A stretch of 64,000 nt of DNA from Polytrichum commune (lineage: Eukaryota > Streptophyta > Polytrichopsida > Polytrichales > Polytrichaceae): assembly GCA_950295325.1 (NCBI GenBank), contig OX485805.1, positions 33,841,501 to 33,905,500 on the forward strand, written 5' to 3'. How positions within the stretch are numbered: position 1 is the first letter of the stretch; every line of letters begins with the position of its first letter. Under the pieces are notes generated by a model. The model saw only the letters and a list, made by a program, of their open reading frames with translations. It was not told the origin of the DNA and made no database searches. This document shows, in pieces, positions 58,301 through 64,000 of the stretch. A program made the position numbers and the translations under genes.

Positions 58301-61300
58301 ATATTTCAAAATCTAAAAATATTTATATTTACCTGAGATGGTCTTAAGCGTAATAAGAAGATATTGCAATTGAGAACAATTTCCAATGGTTGGAGGAATT
58401 ATACCTATATCACCTCTCAATATTGGTTAAAGTGCTCAAGTGTAATAATTCTTCCAAAGAAATGTTGAATTATACCGATGTACTTTCTAACTATCATTAT
58501 GGTTATTGACTCCTTAAATTACGACTTTGTCACAAGCTCATGAAATGATTTTTTTAAACTTACTAAGATTCCAGTATTAAATTTGTCTCATGACATTCAC
58601 CTATTCATTGTTTATCAAAGTAGATAATGGATACAATATGATGTTAATTGAATGCAGAGTTATAGATATTAAACCTTTTCAATTTCTTTCATCATTTTTC
58701 TTTGTAAATATGAAATGTTCAACTAAACCCTATTTTTAGCAAAAAAATTTAGTCAAGATAAGAGTATAATAATTTCTATGAGCAATTCAAATTCAACACA
58801 TCGTATAGTCAATGTTTACTTAGATTTAAATTGTTTCATTTAAGCTAACTTCGAAATTCATTTCTCAAGTTCTGTAGTTTAAGTTACTTCTTATATAAGC
58901 ATGTGTTTTAATTGATATACTCTCTACTTTACTATCAATTAGCAAGTAAGTAGAGAAGAAGTAGAAACACTTGAATTGGGAAGAAAACCACATGATGCGA
59001 AGGGTAAATAATCACATGAAGTTGGTATCCAACTTGATGTGCAAAGAATCAACAATGTTAGAGTCTTCCAATAGGTGATCTAAGGTGTCACTCTTGGAGT
59101 TTCATATAGTTTTCTAATATTTTTGCTACTCCAGGTTTCAAAATTTTACTACTATACATGACTCAAATAGATAGGGAATCAGTTCTATAAAAGAAATCCT
59201 ATATAGTAATGGTAGAGTTCTTATTCTTTTGTAAGAACCTATAGCAGTCAGGTGTACTACTTCCAAATTATGATGCATATAAATTGAAATCAACAATTTT
59301 TTTTTGATTCCATGAATCCATATTAATATTGAATTGAAATCGATAAGCTTGAAAGGCCACAATCATTCATTTTATTAGTACACTAATGCGTTTTGACTGT
59401 GTTAATGTCAACTTATTGAGCACAATAATGTCACAAATATGACATTTTCTCAATGGAAACTTAGAATATCACAAAGTTGACAAAACTTGTGACATTATAT
59501 CCACTGGATTCCAATACATGATTTATGCTACTTAGTGCCCTTGCATACTAAAACACAAGACTAATATCCATCCAAAGTATCCCAATGTGCTATTATAAAC
59601 GTCATAAATGTAGATGGTTTTAATGTAAAGAAGTTATTTATGTTGACAAATGGAATCATATTGGCAATTAGCGGGCATGACATTATGAGATCATCTGTAG
59701 GCATCTAGTTTAGGCCCTTCGCAAATAGTGTACGTGACACTAAATACCATAAACGGTGTAGTGGAAGTTGCGTGTATTCTAAGTTGATCATCTACACATG
59801 GGTCTTTGACGAATTGGGTTAGATAAACTACTCACCTGAAAACCGATTACTGTGGAGGTCGAGTGAGTGGAGAGATGTACAATTTCCTAGTGAAGCTGGA
59901 ATTGAACCTAATGAAATACATGGAGCATATTGTGTCAGTATCTTATTTTGCAAGCTTATGATCAAAATATAAACTATGGGAAGGTGAAATTTTATAGAAC
60001 ATTATATTAATGTACTCACCTTATGACAGTAATAATTGTCTGTGTATTAGATCAATGGCCTTGTATACATATGCTTGTGGGCTTTGAAAATAACTTTGCC
60101 TCTTGGCCATGATTACTTTTAACTATAATTATGGGTATTCCTTGTGTTGATTAGTAGTAGCATGTGTTTTATATTCATTTGATATTTCTTCGGTTTTTGC
60201 ATGCTTCTACTTTTTCTTAGAACATAGTCAAATCTTTGAAGGTTTCTACAAATGTTCAATGAACATAAACATTATTTAGGTTTATTAGACCATCTGTTGC
60301 TATCCTTCAAATGATGTGGGCAGTAGCACTCCTCTAGAGTTTTTGTTTCAAATACATTTGTAGGATATATTGAAGGTTGGTGCATTATTGCAATTAAAAG
60401 GTGAATATGGAATGATGTATGTAGAGGTGTGTAACCTTGCCCACCTACCATTTCAAAGTGTGAAGAACAATTAACACATTGTGCATGACTTGTGAGGCAT
60501 GTGTGGGTCTTATATGGTCACTCTTCTTAATATGTCACCTATGTTATGAGTGGTATATATGGCAAGGATGGACACCAACAAGACATGTGTTACTTGACCC
60601 CTTAAAGGAAATGAAGAATTTCCGATTTGGACGCTTACAACTTTTGCATCTCTTCAATGCAAACACTTCACACGACAACCTACTCGAGGATCTGCTAGCA
60701 CTAATTGGATGAAACAATTTATGTTCTTTTAATTGACAGTCAACCTTGGCGTTGGAGTTGGAAATGCCCGCAATGAAATTAAAGTGATTCCAGAAATTCA
60801 GGAAGCCATAAAGCTTACGAGACCAAGAATACATGACCATGATGTCAAACATGCTAATATCCTAGAGCAACGGAGTGCATTATTAGGCTCTGCGAAATAG
60901 AGGCTACTCAAGATCATCGACTGGATGGTTCAATTGAAAGAGAGACAGAGCTGGGCATAGAAGAGACCGACACACAAACAGGAACTCATTATTCATCAAC
61001 AATCAGAAAGCTCCGACATTCTTACCATTCAGACCACTGTTGTTGGAATTCCAGGCATTGTTGGAAAGCCAGAGCACCTGCAACCGACGTAGCTCCCCAA
61101 GCTCACTGGGGATGCCTCCTTCAAGCAAATTGTTGCTCAGGTCCAACACCACCAACTGCTTCAGGCTCCCGAAAACGGGCGAAATCGTGCCCTTTAAAGG
61201 ACCCTGGATCCCAGCGGTGAGATTAATCCCGACCACCTGGTGCAAGGAGTTGCATGTCACTCCCACCCACGTGCGGCAATGGCTGAAACTTGAATTTTTA

Positions 61301-61821
61301 TTTTTGTTTCTCGGTTTACTTGTCCAGCTGGCTAGGATACCGTAGTCGTCATCAAAGCTCTTCTTGATGGCGAGGAGTGCATTGAGCTCATCAGGTCCAC
61401 TACTAGATGCTGCTCTTGCTGCTGCTGGCGCCGCGGTGAATGTATAACCGCGAGCCATGTTTGTCATCATCAAGAGCCTCGATGGTGATCTTCTACGACT
61501 TATAAGATCATCACGTTTGCCAGGTGACGTGGGCGCTTGGGATTGCGTGATTTCATCAAATAATGAGACGTCCTCCTCCGTACCCCGACTTAAAATCCTT
61601 GGTCGACTTCCACTGCTCGACTGGACTCTCGGAGTTTGATCATCTCCAGGAGGAATATCAACACCATCGGAAATTTGCACGGAGAGGACTGAGGAAGTGC
61701 GAAAGAGGATGATGAAGAGCAACGGAATTAACGCGTTCGGCGCTATAAACTGGTGACGAACGGGTCTTTGAGTCGTTCCAGAAAGCAACAGCCGGCTGCT
61801 GGTAGGCTTTATGCCGATCAT
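44744..61821 (-). CDS. LRR receptor-like protein gene B (spliced, twelve coding exons, open)
   Basis: This is a paralogue of gene A with the same domain order. Proposed exons, high to low: 61026-61821, 59836-59907, 58333-58404, 57108-57251, 55222-55293, 53719-53790, 52512-52655, 51904-51975, 50306-50449, 48439-48582, 47831-47902, 44744-46374. They sum to 3435 bases (1144 aa) with phase-1 junctions throughout and no stop. A further 72-bp exon at 49638-49709 is dead and left out. The gene is the likelier functional copy. It has more LRRs than gene A because of internal tandem duplications, and lacks the exon at 22448. The start at 61821 is the ATG shared with gene A; the frame extends upstream to 61998 only within cassette X. 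Actual splicing is inferred. Confidence 0.75.
46375..47830 (-). other. Intron before the last exon of gene B
   Basis: The intron is noncoding. At about 47680 it switches from the equivalent of 22290 to the equivalent of 23885, so about 1.6 kb with the 144-bp exon of gene A is missing. Confidence 0.6.
47831..47902 (-). CDS. RLP gene B 72-bp LRR exon
   Basis: It codes GTIPPSIGNCSQLYYLSIAG then NNIS, with a CTAG acceptor and GTACAT donor. It sits exactly 4073 bases from its near-identical sister at 51904. Confidence 0.82.
48439..48582 (-). CDS. RLP gene B 144-bp LRR exon
   Basis: It codes GNIPPNIGWCQNLTYLDVSH and GSIPSSIGDLKQLQTLHLEE. The peptide is identical to that of the exon at 52512-52655. 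Confidence 0.85.
49638..49709 (-). pseudogene. Dead 72-bp LRR exon in gene B
   Basis: The acceptor CTAG is kept and the frame reads GIIPPTIGNCSQLQYL, but the donor is ATAAAT instead of GTAAAT, and the frame meets TAA near the exon's end. It would be skipped. Confidence 0.8.
50306..50449 (-). CDS. RLP gene B 144-bp LRR exon
   Basis: It codes GNIPPDIGWCQNLTYLDIDG and GSIPSSIGDLKQLQTLDFYN, with a CACAG acceptor and GTAAAG donor. Confidence 0.85.
51309..51649. mobile_element. MITE family H2 (8-bp target duplication) in gene B
   Basis: The 341-bp element has ends CTCGGGGG and CCCCCAAG and internal inverted ATATAGGTGCGAACAA, flanked by AATGAAAC at 51301-51308 and 51650-51657. A second member is at 56633. 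The 8-bp duplication fits hAT-type transposition. Confidence 0.82.
51904..51975 (-). CDS. RLP gene B 72-bp LRR exon
   Basis: It codes GTIPPSIGNCSQLQYLSIAG then NNIS, the sister of 47831-47902. Confidence 0.82.
52512..52655 (-). CDS. RLP gene B 144-bp LRR exon
   Basis: Its peptide is identical to that of 48439-48582 (GWCQNLTYLDVSHNHLNGSI core), which indicates a recent duplication. Confidence 0.85.
53719..53790 (-). CDS. RLP gene B 72-bp LRR exon (KTIS type)
   Basis: It codes GIIPPTIGNCSQLQYLLITL then KTIS. The last exon base is A before GTAAAT, a weaker donor than the sister at 58333. Confidence 0.75.
54720..55160 (+). repeat. Dispersed repeat copy in a gene B intron
   Basis: It corresponds to 29590-29990 and, inverted, to 2300-2660. 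Confidence 0.5.
55222..55293 (-). CDS. RLP gene B duplicated exon 2 (72 bp, one LRR)
   Basis: It codes GSIPASLGNCTSLHSLDLSV then NGFT, exactly 4614 bases from the other exon 2 at 59836. Confidence 0.83.
56271..56310 (-). pseudogene. Fragment of exon 1 left by internal duplication
   Basis: The last ~40 bases of exon 1 with its GTAAGA donor recur here, cut at 56310 and fused to intron sequence like that at 58560. With no acceptor and no 5' part, it cannot be spliced in. Confidence 0.75.
56633..56977. mobile_element. MITE family H2, second copy
   Basis: The 345-bp element is flanked by TCAAGTTG (56625-56632, 56978-56985), with CTTGGGGGG and CCCCCCGAG ends. It is closely similar to 51309-51649 internally. 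The paralogous intron at about 52384 has the empty site. Confidence 0.85.
57108..57251 (-). CDS. RLP gene B 144-bp LRR exon
   Basis: It codes GNIPPNIGWCQNLTYLDVDR and GSIPSSIGDLKQLQTLNLMG, with a CACAG acceptor and GTAAGC donor. Confidence 0.85.
58333..58404 (-). CDS. RLP gene B 72-bp LRR exon (KTIS type)
   Basis: It codes GIIPPTIGNCSQLQYLLITL then KTIS and ends in the usual G before GTAAAT. It is the orthologue of 28568-28639. Confidence 0.83.
59330..59780 (+). repeat. Dispersed repeat copy in gene B intron 2
   Basis: It corresponds to 29590-29990 and 54720-55160. Confidence 0.5.
59836..59907 (-). CDS. RLP gene B exon 2 (72 bp, one LRR)
   Basis: It codes GSIPASLGNCTSLHSLDLHS then NRFS, with an ATTAG acceptor and GTGAGT donor. 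Confidence 0.85.
61026..61821 (-). CDS. RLP gene B exon 1: signal region, linker, LRRNT and first LRRs
   Basis: It has the same layout as gene A: MIGIKPTSSRLLLSG start, NALIPLLFIILF hydrophobic core, long polar linker with RRRSPSRLLMMT, DELNALLAIKKSF and HCRTWVGVTC cap, two LRRs, GTAAGA donor. It is one codon shorter than gene A. Differences in the linker are mostly conservative, which argues that it is translated. Confidence 0.85.
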
Positions 61822-61840
61822 CTTGGTCACTTGAAGCGAT

Positions 61841-62165
61841 GCGGGCAGCAAAATGTATGAGCGAGACTGCCTACTCTCCGCCAGTCTCCGGGTAGGATTT
61901 TGGTTACAATCGGTGAAAATCCTAGTGTTTCCAAGTCCAACTGGCTCCGTGGTGTGATCTTTCAGGTTTTCCTCTATGTATTTGAGGTATGCCTCCAAAA
62001 TGATCTGTGAATTTTCCTGAAGTCTTGAACTTCATCCGGTTGTTTCTCAAACTCAGCCTGCTCATCTGAAACTAGCGGTCGGTTCTTCCCATTCGTTGCT
62101 CTCTGCTTAATTATATATGAGCAACTAGAATGAAGATGCAGGCCTGGCACGTACCATTGGTATTA
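61841..62165 (-). repeat. Cassette X directly upstream of gene B
   Basis: It begins about 20 bases upstream of the ATG. It is the inverted counterpart of 32245-32597 and matches 18517-18715 directly. It probably contributes 5' UTR or promoter to gene B. Confidence 0.6.
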
Positions 62166-62700
62166 TTGGCTTATGGAAGTTGCGGGCACGTTCCAGGACT
62201 GCCACAGACCAATGGTACAGACCACCATGCAGGACTAGTGGTACCCATGGTTACAGACCTATGATCGGGGAGAAGTGGCAGGCAGTTCCAGATGAACCGG
62301 TTCAGCTTGAGACATAACCGGTTGAAGTTCAAGACTGCAGGAGAATTACCGATCCTTTTAGAGGAATCTATAGAATATACCCCACTTTAATAAAGGAAAA
62401 CCGAAGGGCGTCAACATGCAACCGGTTGGACTTGCAAACACTAGGATCTCAACCGATTAAACCCAAAATTCTCCCCGATCACTGATGCAGACCGCGTTGC
62501 AGGACCAGTGGTACCGACATTGCAGGCCCAGTCGTGCCAATGGTACAGACAACGTCGCCGGACCACTTGGAACCAACCAGGACTGCCACAGACCACCTGC
62601 AACTTCGGAGGCAAGTACAGTCGGGACTCAATAAATGTACCAGGACTGTACCAGGACTGCCTACTCCACTACAAACGAGTGTCACGCATACAGGTGTTCT
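62166..62700. other. Upstream region of gene B with a second, inverted, diverged cassette X
   Basis: Bases 62330-62480 match 32370-32540 on the same strand (GTTGAAGTTCAAGAC, GGACTTG.A.ACACTAGGAT.T). Around it, CAGGACTGCCACAGACC and GGTAC-rich motifs recur (62193, 62579). Several short frames here have no support. Confidence 0.45.
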
Positions 62701-62900
62701 ATGGGTGCATCGCCGGGGCTTGGTGCGGAACTCGTTCAAAGTCGAGGCGGGCTGCAAAATTCAAACCCCCAAGCGCAGCATGCCACAAATTCGAACCTGC
62801 ACAGTGAATTACTTACATCCTGTGAATTGGGAGCACGATTCACTCACCAGATTTAGAATGGTTGTGACAGGAGAAGTACCATGTACTGAACTGGGAATCA

Positions 62901-64000
62901 ATGTGTATGTTTGACAAATTTCATTTGCCGTTCCACTTCAAATCCAAAGTGTCACGTGATGTTTTGAAAAACAGAAATGAATGTCAATTGACATTTACAT
63001 GTTCTTGTAAACTGTCACCTCAATGTCACATGCCTAGTAGTACATGTCATTTCAATTTGTAAAGTGTCAATTGACGTCTGGTTTTTTTCTTCACAGGTCA
63101 CACTACATGTCAAAATATAAATTGTGCGTGTCCATTGACATGCATTTTATTTTGTGTGAGTTTTTGTGTGTCAAATATCAAAAACTTGCATAAACTTTGT
63201 CAAAAATACACACTGCTACAAACCAGTGTGTATGTTTGACAAACTTCATTTGCCATTCAACTTCAAATCCAAAGTGTCATCCCGGGTACGCAACTCCCAT
63301 ATTATACGCAGGGGGCATTGTACTTAAAACGGCTAAGAGGACGGCTTTTGTAAAAATTATATCAAATTATATCAAATTAAAATGATCAAAAAGTTGGGTG
63401 AAGACCAAATTAAATAAAATGAGATGAAAAAAAAGTTGGGTATAGATCAAATTAAATAAAATGAGATGAAAAAAAAGTTGGGTGAAGACCAAATTAAATA
63501 AATGAGATGAAAAAAGAGTTGGGTTGCATATTTATTAAGCCTCCCATTAAAATTATAAGCCACGAATAGTTGCCTCCCATTAAAATTATAATTCATTCAC
63601 AATGTTAAAATTTTATTAAAAAGTCCAAAAAGTTGGGTAGTTTGACCTATGGTACATGTATTAAAAAAAATCATATAATTAGCTTTTTAATGCAATTATA
63701 TGCTTCAAAATATATTCAATTCCTATTTATAATTACATTTTTGGATTCCTTGTTAGAAGGGCTACAAGGGTTTCCTACATTAAAAAAAATTGTATCACTC
63801 AATATTGGACTAAATGCATTATAAGTGATTATAATTAGGACCATATAATACGGGAGTTGCGTACCCCGGAGTGTCATGTGTCATTTTCAAAAACAAAAAT
63901 GAATATCAATTTGGCATCTACATCGTCTTCTAAAATGTCACCTCAATGTCACATGTCTAGTAGTACGTGTCATTTCAATTTGTGAAGTGTCAATTGACGT
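62901..64000 (+). repeat. 325-bp tandem repeat, two units, the second interrupted
   Basis: Unit 1 starts GTGTATGTTTGACAAATTTC at 62901 and unit 2 at 63226. Landmarks such as TGTCACCTCAATGTCACATG recur at 63016 and 63938. Unit 1 contains the palindrome AATGTCAATTGACATT. Unit 2 is split by a MITE and runs off the right edge. Confidence 0.75.
63281..63869. mobile_element. 589-bp MITE (family H3), 8-bp target duplication
   Basis: The ends read CCCGGGTACGCAACTCCC and, inverted, CCGGGGTACGCAACTCCC. They are flanked by AGTGTCAT at 63273-63280 and 63870-63877, and unit 1 of the surrounding repeat approximates the empty site. Inside, a unit of about 48 bp (AAAAAGTTGGGTGAAGACC, then AAATTAAATAAAATGAGATG) is repeated three times at 63388-63530. 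Confidence 0.85.

Larger units (their letters stand above)
35311..62897. repeat. Copy B of the large direct segmental duplication
   Basis: It is collinear with 11466-32813 but 6.2 kb longer, owing to a solo LTR, MITEs and extra tandem blocks inside the LRR gene. Confidence 0.85.

Overview
The window is nuclear DNA of a plant. The evidence is spliced genes with GT-AG introns, LRR receptor-like proteins of plant type, a plant-type DUF2359/TMEM214-like first exon, long AT-rich introns and many small transposons. A seedless land plant is my guess, from the kind of SWIM-domain and LINE-type proteins present, but nothing in the window fixes the species.

Layout. 1-2.2 kb: first exon and upstream region of a TMEM214-like gene on the minus strand that runs off the left edge; its exon/intron boundary is repeated twice more. 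2.2-4.3 kb: gene-free repeats, including a MITE with perfect 25-bp terminal inverted repeats (TIRs). 4.3-10.25 kb: a minus-strand LINE-like retroelement with RNase H and a zinc knuckle, broken by several in-frame stops and by a 2.2-kb insertion carrying tandem repeats. 10.25-11.47 kb: nothing recognised.

The rest is one large direct duplication: copy A about 11466-32813 and copy B about 35311-62897, separated by a 2.5-kb spacer. Each copy holds, left to right, a pogo/Tigger-type element, a 3' fragment of an LRR gene, a long-TIR (MULE-like) element carrying a SWIM-domain pseudogene, and a complete minus-strand LRR receptor-like protein (RLP) gene with exon 1 at the right and a 1.6-kb last exon at the left. 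Between these exons lies a ladder of 72-bp and 144-bp exons, each coding exactly one or two 24-residue LRRs in the same phase. Copy A has seven such exons, one with an internal stop. Copy B has ten usable exons plus one dead exon, made by nested tandem duplications inside the gene. My spliced models give 1027 aa for A (with the stop exon skipped) and 1144 aa for B.

Because A and B serve as empty sites for each other, several insertions can be placed to the base: a piggyBac-like element (TTAA) and a TA-duplicating MITE in A; a hAT-like MITE (8-bp target duplication) and a 1644-bp solo LTR (5-bp target duplication) in B. The introns also hold two families of hAT-like MITEs. The right edge holds a 325-bp repeat interrupted by another MITE with an 8-bp target duplication. 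The two RLP genes differ in the orientation of a shared sequence cassette just upstream of the start codon, so their control may differ. All coordinates come from reading by eye; no alignment or database search was run.
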